Assembly: GCF_000938305.1 (NCBI RefSeq)
Contig: NZ_JYMT01000043.1
Location: 149,623 to 213,622 of the forward strand
Direction: 5' to 3'
Source: Bradyrhizobium sp. LTSP885
GTDB taxonomy: Bacteria > Pseudomonadota > Alphaproteobacteria > Rhizobiales > Xanthobacteraceae
Length of the DNA: 64,000 nucleotides
Shown: positions 7,429 to 14,731 of the stretch, piece by piece
Numbering within the stretch: position 1 is the first letter of the stretch
Layout: the number at the start of each line of letters is the position of its first letter
Program-made: the position numbers and the translations under genes
Notes under the pieces: generated by a model
What the model was told of the DNA's origin: nothing
Databases searched by the model: none
What the model saw: only the letters and a program-made list of their open reading frames with translations

Positions 7429-8754
7429 TTACGTAGCCTTGAACGTTTTCCTGAAGAGCGCCGGATAGCGCGCGCCCTGTAATCCGCCGCGCGCGACGTA
7501 GAAAGCGATCATCGCGGTCCACAGTCCGGCATTGCCGAACGAGCGTGTCGCCCACCAAATGGCGAAGAAGATCGCCAGCGACAGCAGCATCAGATTGCGC
7601 ATCTCGCGCGCCCAGGTGGCGCCGACATAGATGCCGTCGAAGCCGAACGCGAACACGCCGGGCAGCGGTGCGAGAACAACGAACAGCAGGAAGTCGCGCG
7701 CCGCGCGGCGTACGGCATCGCTGGTCGTCATGAGGTCGATCAGGGCTGGGCCAAGCAGCGCGAACAGCACCGAAACGATGAGCGCAAAGCCGACGCCCCA
7801 GATGAGCACCAGCCGCGTCGAATCGGAAAAGCCCCTTGCGTCGCGGGCGCCGAAGGCGCGGCCGCAGAGCTGCTGAGCGGCGTTGGCGAGGCCGTCGAGG
7901 AAGAAGGCTGAGACCAGCAGGAAATTGTTGAGCACCGAATTGGCCGCCAGCGTGACGTCGCCGGCGCGCGCGCCCTTCGCGGTGAAGAACAGGAACGCCA
8001 CGATCAGCGCCGCGGTGCGGATCATGATGTCGCGGTTGACGGCCAGCATCCGCATCAGCTTGGAGCGATCGAACAGGACCGCGCGCGGAACCGCAAAACC
8101 TGTTTGCGCAACCCGCCACGCAACGGCGATGCCGAGCATGAACCCGACCGCTTCGGCGAGCACGGCAGCAGTCGCGGCCCCCGCGATGCCGGCACCGGAG
8201 TAGGACACCAGCAGCACGGTGGCAGCCACGTTGATGACATTGATCACGATCTGCAGCAGCAGCGCCAGATTGGCGCGGGCCTGCCCGACCAGCCAGCCAA
8301 GGATGACGTAATTGGCGAGCGCCAGCGGCGCCGACCAGATCCGGATCATGAAGTAGATCTTCGCGGCGCGTGTCACGCCCTCGCTGCCGCCCATCAGGTC
8401 GAACGTGACGGCCGCGAGCGGCACTTGCAGCGCGATCAAGACAGTACCGATCAGGCCGGCGACAATGAAGCCGCGCACCAGGATAGCCGAGAATTCCTGC
8501 GTCTCGCCGGCACCGAGCGCCTGCGCGGTGAAGGCCAGCGTCGACATGCGCAGGAATGCGAACAGCCAGAACAGGCAGTCGAAGATCACCGAGGCCATCG
8601 CCACGCCGCCAAGCAGCGCGGCATTGTCGAGGCGGCCGATCGCCGTGGTCGAGACGATGCCGATCAGCGGCGTGGTCAGGTTCGCGACCATCGCGGGACC
8701 GGCGATGGTGAACACCTGGCGCGACGTGATTTTTGGATGGACGGGCGCGTGCAT
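7429..8754 (-). CDS. MATE family efflux transporter
   Basis: A 441-residue polytopic protein with about 12 hydrophobic helices in two related halves, typical of multidrug and toxic compound extrusion (MATE) transporters, probably the DinF branch. Characteristic stretches are GPAMVANLTTPLIGIVSTTA near the N-terminus and ANSVLNNFLLVSAFFLDGLANAA in the second half. Such proteins exchange Na+ or H+ for cationic compounds across the inner membrane. The substrate cannot be read from sequence. The ATG at 8754 is the first start ahead of a short polar N-terminus. It is monocistronic, convergent with pyrD. Confidence 0.88.
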   Translation of the reverse strand: MHAPVHPKITSRQVFTIAGPAMVANLTTPLIGIVSTTAIGRLDNAALLGGVAMASVIFDCLFWLFAFLRMSTLAFTAQALGAGETQEFSAILVRGFIVAGLIGTVLIALQVPLAAVTFDLMGGSEGVTRAAKIYFMIRIWSAPLALANYVILGWLVGQARANLALLLQIVINVINVAATVLLVSYSGAGIAGAATAAVLAEAVGFMLGIAVAWRVAQTGFAVPRAVLFDRSKLMRMLAVNRDIMIRTAALIVAFLFFTAKGARAGDVTLAANSVLNNFLLVSAFFLDGLANAAQQLCGRAFGARDARGFSDSTRLVLIWGVGFALIVSVLFALLGPALIDLMTTSDAVRRAARDFLLFVVLAPLPGVFAFGFDGIYVGATWAREMRNLMLLSLAIFFAIWWATRSFGNAGLWTAMIAFYVARGGLQGARYPALFRKTFKAT

Positions 8755-8889
8755 GGCTACAGTCGTGAGGAATGGACGCTTCTATCGCGTCGTCCGTCGC
8801 GCGGCCATGCTGGAATTGTTCTCAGAGCAATTGGTGGCGAGGGGGTGAGGCAGCCGACAAATCGCAATTTCATCGGCCGCACGCTCTCG

Positions 8890-9195
8890 TCAGCGGCCGC
8901 GCGGCGTGCCGAACAGCCGCGACAGCAACCAGATCGGGACCACGATCACGGCGCCGAGCAGGAAGTAGCGCCAGGCCCAGTTGACCGCGTCAAAGCCGAA
9001 ATCCCAAATCCGCTGGAACAGCATGCGGATGCTGTGGATGATGTTCCAGGGATCGAAGCCGATGGCGGCGAGCACGACGCCGACCAGGATCGACAGCAGG
9101 ATCAGCCGGAACGCCACCGCGAGCGGCGAACCGCCGAGAAAGCGGTGCAGACCGTCGGTGTTGCCGGCCGGCAGGTCTCTGACGTCGTTTTGCAT
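8890..9195 (-). CDS. DUF6460-type small membrane protein
   Basis: A protein of about 101 residues with two hydrophobic segments (around residues 27-47 and 76-95) separated by a DPWNIIHSIRMLFQRIWDFG stretch that I recognise from small alphaproteobacterial membrane proteins grouped as DUF6460. Function unknown. The start at 9195 is chosen over an in-frame ATG ten codons upstream because a gggaga ribosome-binding site sits 7-8 bp before it. It lies 87 bp downstream of the DNA ligase stop, on the same strand. Confidence 0.65.
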   Translation of the reverse strand: MQNDVRDLPAGNTDGLHRFLGGSPLAVAFRLILLSILVGVVLAAIGFDPWNIIHSIRMLFQRIWDFGFDAVNWAWRYFLLGAVIVVPIWLLSRLFGTPRGR

Positions 9196-9282
9196 CTCTG
9201 TCTCCCGGCGGAATCGTCCGCGCATTATACGTCACGGCGAGGCACATGGGGAACCCGTGATCTGCGGTCAATGGCTCCGGAA

Positions 9283-10935
9283 TTAACTCGCGGTCATGGT
9301 CATTAACATTCGTTCAAGCGTCTCCAGCCGGTCGGCCTCGCGCGGTGGCTTGTCCCAGCGTAGCCGGCTGATGCGGGGAAACCGCATCGCGACGCCGGAT
9401 TTGTGCCGCGGCGAGCGCTGCAACCCCTCGAACGCAACCTCCAGCACCAGGCCCTGATCCGGCTCGTGCACGACATGGCGGACGGGACCGAACTTCTCGG
9501 TGGTGTTGCGGCGGACGAAGCGGTCGATCTGCAACAGCTCCTCGTCGGTGAAGCCGAAATAGGCCTTGCCGACCGGCACCAACTCGTCGCCCGCATCGCC
9601 ACGGGTCCAGACGCCGAACGTGTAGTCGGAATAATACGACGAGCGCTTGCCGTGGCCGCGCTGCGCATACATCAGCACGGCGTCGATGATGTGCGGATCG
9701 CGCTTCCACTTCCACCATGGCCCCTTCGGCCGTCCCGGCAGATAGGGCGCGTCGCGCCGCTTCAGCATCACGCCTTCGACCGCATCGGCATCGTCGCCGG
9801 CGCCAGCGCTTTTCGGATCAGCGCGCGCCGCCGCCAGTTCGTCCCAACTCGCAAACGGAATCACCGGCGACAAATCGATCCGCGGATCGTTCAGCTTCGC
9901 GATGAAGCTTTCGAGATTCGCGCGGCGTTCAATGAGGGGTAACTCGCGGAGATCGTTCTCGCCGTCGCCGAGCAGATCATAGGCGCGCAGATGGATCGGA
10001 AACTCCTTGATCAGCTTTGGCGAGACGATTTTTCGGTTCAGCCGCTGCTGCAGCACGTTGAAGGTTTGCACCCGGCCGTCGCGCAGCACCAGTAATTCGC
10101 CGTCGATCGCACCGGGGAGGCGCAGCGACGGCACCAGGTCCGGAAAACTGCCGGTGATGTCTTCGCCGGTGCGCGAATAAAGCCGCGCCTGGATCCGGCC
10201 GTGCTCGTCGCGGCCGGCCACCGCCTGCACGCGAATACCGTCCCACTTCCATTCCGCGCTGAAATCGGCGGCGTCGAGATTGGCAAAGTCCGCATCCTCG
10301 ATCGCATGCGCCAGCATCACCGGGCGGAATGGCGCAGGATCGCGGTTGACCGGCTTGTTGCCGCGGCCTTCCAGCCAGGCGAACAGGTCGAGAAAGGGCG
10401 GCGTGAGCCCCGGCCACATCAGCTCGATCTCGTGCGCGTCCTTGTCGCCGAGCGCCGCCGCCGCGGTCTTCGCCAGCCGCGCCGAGATCCCGATCCGCAT
10501 CGCGCCGGTGACGAGCTTTAGCAGCGCCCAGCGCCCGGTCTCGTCGAGCTCATCCAGCCAGCGCGCCAGCTGCGCCGGCAGCTCGGCCTTTCCGAGCGTG
10601 CGCAGGGTGGTGACGACGTCGGTGAGGGTTGGCGGGGGTGGGTTGTTGTGGGCGGGCAACTCGGCCTTCGGCCACATCAGCGCCACCGTCTCGGAGAGAT
10701 CGCCGACATAATCGTATGACAATCCGAACAGTACCGGGTCGGCGCGTTCCGTGATCAGGTCGCGGATCAATCCCGGTTTGGCGTGCTTGAACGACAGCGC
10801 GCCGGTCAATGCTGCCAGCGCATAGCCGCGGTCGGGGTCCTCGGTCTCGCGGAAGTAAGCGACCAAAAGCTTGATCTTGTTGTTGCGGCCGGGCTCGTAG
10901 GCGAGGCGGTCCAGCAACTGCGCAAACCGGTTCAT
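9283..10935 (-). CDS. Ligase-associated damage response ATP-dependent DNA ligase
   Basis: A 550-residue ATP-dependent DNA ligase of the bacterial family annotated as 'cisplatin damage response' ligase. The nucleotide-accepting lysine lies in the motif I stretch EWKWDGIRVQ (around residue 232). An N-terminal DNA-binding domain precedes the nucleotidyltransferase core, and an OB-fold domain follows (from about residue 410; motif V-like VEGVMLKRRDAPY, WWKWKRD). It seals nicks, presumably in a repair pathway with its neighbours. Its ATG overlaps the exonuclease stop by 4 bp (ATGA), so the two are translationally coupled. Helicase and phosphoesterase partners are at 14732-18049 on the other strand. 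Confidence 0.92.
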   Translation of the reverse strand: MNRFAQLLDRLAYEPGRNNKIKLLVAYFRETEDPDRGYALAALTGALSFKHAKPGLIRDLITERADPVLFGLSYDYVGDLSETVALMWPKAELPAHNNPPPPTLTDVVTTLRTLGKAELPAQLARWLDELDETGRWALLKLVTGAMRIGISARLAKTAAAALGDKDAHEIELMWPGLTPPFLDLFAWLEGRGNKPVNRDPAPFRPVMLAHAIEDADFANLDAADFSAEWKWDGIRVQAVAGRDEHGRIQARLYSRTGEDITGSFPDLVPSLRLPGAIDGELLVLRDGRVQTFNVLQQRLNRKIVSPKLIKEFPIHLRAYDLLGDGENDLRELPLIERRANLESFIAKLNDPRIDLSPVIPFASWDELAAARADPKSAGAGDDADAVEGVMLKRRDAPYLPGRPKGPWWKWKRDPHIIDAVLMYAQRGHGKRSSYYSDYTFGVWTRGDAGDELVPVGKAYFGFTDEELLQIDRFVRRNTTEKFGPVRHVVHEPDQGLVLEVAFEGLQRSPRHKSGVAMRFPRISRLRWDKPPREADRLETLERMLMTMTAS

Positions 10936-12005
10936 GCCTTGGCCTCGCCGGCAGGCTGGGCCTCGCCGGCGGACTCAGCATCGCCCGTGGCCGCCGCCTC
11001 GCCTTCATCCTCATCGCCATAGCCGACGAGATCGAGCGGCCGCGCCGAAAGACCTTTGGTCTTGCACCAATGCACCAGCGCGTCCTCCTGGCCGTGCGTG
11101 ACCCAGATCTCGCCGGCGCCGGTCGCGGCAATTGTCGCGGTCAGGCCATCCCAGTCGGCATGATCAGAGATCACCAGCGGCAGTTCGATGCCGCCCTGCC
11201 GGGCGCGAGCGCGCACCCGCATCCAGCCCGAGGCGAAGGCGGTCACCGGATCGGGAAAGCGCCGCGTCCAGACATCGGATGTCGCACTCGGCGGCGCCAG
11301 CGTGATGGTGCCCGCCAGATCGGCCTTCTTCATGCCGCGCGCCGGCTTCAACTCGCCGAGCGGAATGCCACGTTCCTGATAGTAATACGTGATCTTCTCC
11401 ATCGCTCCATGCAGATAGATCGGCGCGTCGTAGCCGGCTTCGCGCAGCAGCGCCATCACGCGCTGCGCCTTGCCGAGCGAGTAAGCGCCGACCAGATGCG
11501 CGCGCTCCGGAAACAGTTTGACGGACGCCAGCAGCTTCTTCACCTCGCCGGCCGCATCGCCATGGCGGAACACCGGCAGGCCAAAGGTCGCCTCTGATAT
11601 GAAGACGTCGCAGGGTATGAGCTCGAACGGCGCACAGGTCGGATCACGCGCGTCCTTGTAGTCGCCGGAAGCGACGATGCGGGTGTCGTTGCAGGTTACC
11701 GCGATCTGCGCCGAGCCCAGCACGTGACCCGCGGGACGGAACGTCACGGTGACGTCGCCGAGCCTGATCTCCTCGCCGTAGGCGACCGCCTGCGTCGAGC
11801 CGGCAAAATCCTCGCCATAGCGCAGCCGCATCATGTCGAGCGTCTCTTGCGTGGCGAGAACAGCGCCATGGCCCGGGCGGGCGTGGTCGGAATGGCCGTG
11901 GGTGATCAGCGCGCGCTCGACCGGCCGCACAGGATCGATATGGAAGCCGCCGGGCTTGCAGGCGAGGCCGGCCGGAACAGGCATCAGGATGTCTTGTGGG
12001 CGCAT
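10932..12005 (-). CDS. Ligase-associated damage response exonuclease (metallo-beta-lactamase/beta-CASP)
   Basis: About 357 residues of the metallo-beta-lactamase fold used by beta-CASP nucleases. The metal-binding motif HGHSDHARPGH lies around residue 37, and further ligands are expected near GHVLGSAQI and ISDHADWDG. The related Pseudomonas protein encoded beside this type of ligase is described as a DNA exonuclease. The ATG at 12005 is chosen because family members start with MRPQD-like residues; the frame is open 18 codons further. It is the first gene of the exonuclease-ligase pair and diverges from the methyltransferase gene 55 bp away. Confidence 0.9.
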   Translation of the reverse strand: MRPQDILMPVPAGLACKPGGFHIDPVRPVERALITHGHSDHARPGHGAVLATQETLDMMRLRYGEDFAGSTQAVAYGEEIRLGDVTVTFRPAGHVLGSAQIAVTCNDTRIVASGDYKDARDPTCAPFELIPCDVFISEATFGLPVFRHGDAAGEVKKLLASVKLFPERAHLVGAYSLGKAQRVMALLREAGYDAPIYLHGAMEKITYYYQERGIPLGELKPARGMKKADLAGTITLAPPSATSDVWTRRFPDPVTAFASGWMRVRARARQGGIELPLVISDHADWDGLTATIAATGAGEIWVTHGQEDALVHWCKTKGLSARPLDLVGYGDEDEGEAAATGDAESAGEAQPAGEAKA

Positions 12006-12060
12006 TGTCTGTATATAGGCCGGCTTGAGCTTCGTTCGAGTCCAGACCGGTCTTTGCAAT

Positions 12061-12987
12061 ATGCCCGCGCGCCTGTTCCTGTCCTCCGGTGATCTCGTCG
12101 CCGATCGCCGCTATGAGTTCGCGCGCGACCTGCAATTGAAGGGCGACCTGCCGGCCGCCGCCGACCTGCTCGAACAGGCGATCGAGCTCGCGCCGAGATT
12201 CGCGTCCGCCTGGTTCACGCTCGGCGAGATCCGCAAGCAACTCGGCCAGCGCGAGGCGGCGATCGCAGCCTTTCTTGCCGCGCGCGATGCCGATCCCGGG
12301 GATCATCACGGCGCCAGCATGCGCCTGATGCAGCTCGGCGCCGAGGCTGTCAGCGCGATGCCTGCGGCCTATGTGCAGACGCTGTTCGATCAATATGCGC
12401 CGCGCTTCGAGTCAGCTCTGGTCGGCGATCTCGACTATCGCGGTCCGGCGTTGCTGTTCAACGCCGTGCTGTCGGTGCGCGCATCCGCGAAGAAGCCGGC
12501 CTTCTTCAAGCGCGCGATTGATCTCGGCTGCGGCACTGGACTGGCGGCCGGCGCATTCGCCACGAATGTCGACCGCTTCACCGGCATCGACATCTCGTCG
12601 CGCATGATCGAGAAGGCGCGCCTGACCGGCCTCTATGCCGAGCTTGAGGTTGCCGACATGCTCATGGGCATCTCGAGCAAGCCTGACGCCAGCGCGGAAC
12701 TGATCCTTGCCGCGGATGCGATGATCTATGTCGCCGATCTCGGGCCCGTGCTCGCGGAGGCAAGGCGCGTGCTGATCGCGGGCGGCGTGATTGCGTTCAC
12801 CACGGAGACCCATGATGGCGAGGGCGTCATCGTCGGCGACGGGCTGCGCTACGCGCACAGCGCGGCTTGCGTGCGCGCGGCCGTTGCAGCGGCGGGGCTG
12901 ATCCTGGCCCAGCTCGAAGACCTCTCGGCCCGCAACGAAGATAATATCCCGGCCCCCGGCCTCGTCGCCGTCGCGACCAAACCGTAA
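12061..12987 (+). CDS. TPR-containing class I SAM-dependent methyltransferase
   Basis: About 308 residues. The N-terminal part carries TPR-like helices (RRYEFARDLQLKGDLPAAAD and APRFASAWFTLGEIRKQLGQ, residues about 16-70). The C-terminal part has a Rossmann methyltransferase core with the SAM-binding motif AIDLGCGTGLAAG (around residue 157), an acidic post-II segment (TGIDISSRMIEKA) and ILAADAMIYV. The substrate is unknown; the TPR part suggests a protein target. It starts 55 bp from the exonuclease gene in the opposite direction, so both promoters must share that short gap. It ends in a family 1 repeat. Confidence 0.83.
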   Translation: MPARLFLSSGDLVADRRYEFARDLQLKGDLPAAADLLEQAIELAPRFASAWFTLGEIRKQLGQREAAIAAFLAARDADPGDHHGASMRLMQLGAEAVSAMPAAYVQTLFDQYAPRFESALVGDLDYRGPALLFNAVLSVRASAKKPAFFKRAIDLGCGTGLAAGAFATNVDRFTGIDISSRMIEKARLTGLYAELEVADMLMGISSKPDASAELILAADAMIYVADLGPVLAEARRVLIAGGVIAFTTETHDGEGVIVGDGLRYAHSAACVRAAVAAAGLILAQLEDLSARNEDNIPAPGLVAVATKP

Positions 12988-12990
12988 ATA

Positions 12991-13111
12991 CCTTCTCCCC
13001 TTGTGGGAGAAGGTGGCGCGTAGCGCCGGATGAGGGGTTTCTATCCGCGGAGAGAACCCCTCATCCGTCGCGGACTGCGTCCGCGCCACCTTCTCCCACA
13101 GGGGGAGAAGG
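12991..13111. repeat. Intergenic inverted repeat (family 1)
   Basis: The arms ccttctccccttgtgggag and ctcccacagggggagaagg are inverted around an inner pair (gcgccggatgaggggttt and aacccctcatccgtcgcgg). It lies immediately after the methyltransferase stop and closely matches the copies at 3673-3820 and 53130-53296. Confidence 0.78.
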
Positions 13112-13251
13112 AAGGGTCACCGCCGTCGCGACCAAAACTTGAGTCTACACGCTACCCATTTCCCGTCCCGCGGCATTGCGCGGCGACGCCGTGACTTCGC
13201 GCTTGCCCGGCGCAAGGCGGAATGCGAGCCTGCTCCCCAGGGAGAGAAACA

Positions 13252-14478
13252 ATGAAAAAACAGACACGGCGCCAGTTCGGCGCCACCGCGTTGTCGGCCA
13301 TCGCAGCCTCCGTGCTGCCGGCGCCCTTCGTCCGGGCCGCCGAGACGAAATACGATCCGGGCGCGAGCGACACCGAGATCAAGCTCGGCCAAACCGTGCC
13401 GCATTCCGGTCCGGGCTCGCTCTATGGCGTGTTGGGGCGGGTCGGCGAAGCCTATTTCCAGATGCTGAACGAGAAGGGCGGCATCAACGGCCGCAAGGTC
13501 AAATTCCTCACCATGGACGACGCCTATAGCGCGCCGAAATGCGTCGAGGCGACACGCCGGCTGGTCGAGCAGGAGGAGGTGCTGGCGCTCTACGGCTCGC
13601 TCGGCACCGCGCCGCAGACCGCCGTGCACAAATATCTCAATTCCAAGGGTGTGCCGCAGCTGCTGCTCAACACCGGCGCCTCGAAGTGGAACGATCCCAA
13701 GAACAACAAATGGACCATGGCGGGCCTGCCGCTGTATCCGACCGAAGCGCGCATCCTTGCGAAACACGTCGTCGGCGTGAAGCCGAATGCCAAGGTCGGC
13801 ATCCTCTACCAGAACGACGATTTCGGCCGCGACTTCCTCGGTCCCTTCAAGAAGGTGCTGGCCGATGCCGGCGGCACCGCGCAGGTGATCCTGGAGCAGA
13901 CCTACGATCTCACCGATCCGACGGTCGATTCGCAGCTCATCAATCTCTCGAAGTCGGGCGCCGATGTCTTCTACAATATCAGCACTGGCAAGGCGACGTC
14001 GCAGTCGATCCGGAAAGTCGCGGAGCTCGGCTGGAAGCCGCTGCAATTGCTGTCGGCGGGCTCGACCGGCCGCTCGATCCTCAGCGCCGCGGGTTTCGAG
14101 AACGCCAAGGATATCGTCGCGATCCGCTATTCGAAGGAAGCCGGACCCGGCCACTGGGAGAAGGATCCCGATTCGCTGGCGTTCGAGGAACTACGCAAGA
14201 AATATCTGCCCAATGTCGATCCTGACAACACCATCGCCTTTGCCGGCTATGGCCAGGTGGCGTCGATGGCGGAAATCCTGCGCCGCTGCGGCGACGAACT
14301 GACCCGCGCCAATGTGTTGAAGCAGGCCACCACGCTCGCGGGCTACCACTCGCCGTTTTTCCTCGACGGTGTCAATTACAGCTACACACCCGACGACTAC
14401 ACCCCGATGAAGACGCTCTACATCTCGATCTTCGATGGCAAGGACTGGAGCATCTCCGACAAGCCCGTGATGGAGTAG
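13252..14478 (+). CDS. ABC transporter substrate-binding protein (branched-chain amino acid/LivK type)
   Basis: A 408-residue periplasmic binding protein of the type I (Leu/Ile/Val, amide or urea) group. The N-terminus KKQTRRQFGATALSAIAA is a twin-arginine signal peptide, with cleavage expected after FVRAA. The mature part begins with GASDTEIKLGQTVPHSGPGS, the usual start of this family's first lobe. A good ribosome-binding site (ggagaga) precedes the ATG at 13252. No permease or ATPase gene is adjacent, so the transport partners are elsewhere or absent. It lies inside the split DNA-repair locus without an evident functional link. Confidence 0.88.
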   Translation: MKKQTRRQFGATALSAIAASVLPAPFVRAAETKYDPGASDTEIKLGQTVPHSGPGSLYGVLGRVGEAYFQMLNEKGGINGRKVKFLTMDDAYSAPKCVEATRRLVEQEEVLALYGSLGTAPQTAVHKYLNSKGVPQLLLNTGASKWNDPKNNKWTMAGLPLYPTEARILAKHVVGVKPNAKVGILYQNDDFGRDFLGPFKKVLADAGGTAQVILEQTYDLTDPTVDSQLINLSKSGADVFYNISTGKATSQSIRKVAELGWKPLQLLSAGSTGRSILSAAGFENAKDIVAIRYSKEAGPGHWEKDPDSLAFEELRKKYLPNVDPDNTIAFAGYGQVASMAEILRRCGDELTRANVLKQATTLAGYHSPFFLDGVNYSYTPDDYTPMKTLYISIFDGKDWSISDKPVME

Positions 14479-14499
14479 GGGACGACGCAAGCACGCTCT

Positions 14500-14655
14500 C
14501 TCGTCTCCCTCGCCCCGCTCTTCGCGGGGAGAGGGCGGGGTGAGGGGCTCTCTCCACCAGGCGGCGCGAGCCGAGAGACCTGTACCCCCTCACCCGGATC
14601 GCATTTCGCTACGTTGCATGCGATCCGACCTCTCCCCGCAAGCGGGGCGAGGTGG
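14500..14655. repeat. Intergenic inverted repeat (divergent family 1 member)
   Basis: Contains ctccctcgccccgctcttcg and, inverted, cgcaagcggggcgagg, plus an inner pair around gggtgagggg and cccctcaccc. It lies between the binding-protein gene and the DEXH helicase. The helicase frame is open through it from 14540, which would give an artificial N-terminal extension. Confidence 0.65.
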
Positions 14656-14731
14656 CTTCGAGGCCACCGCCTCGTATTCGTTCAATGTGCCACCCTCGAC
14701 GAAGTGCCTTCAACCACCTACCTCTTGGGGC

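Noticed and set aside
12006..12060. LexA (SOS) box upstream of the repair exonuclease
   Set aside because: I looked for gttc-N7-gttc or gaac-N7-gaac in the 55-bp gap. A gttc is present (within cttcgttcgag), but no second half-site follows at the right distance.
14540..14731. Longer N-terminus for the DEXH helicase
   Set aside because: The extension translates an intergenic repeat; a GTG at 14732 precedes the family's usual N-terminal residues.
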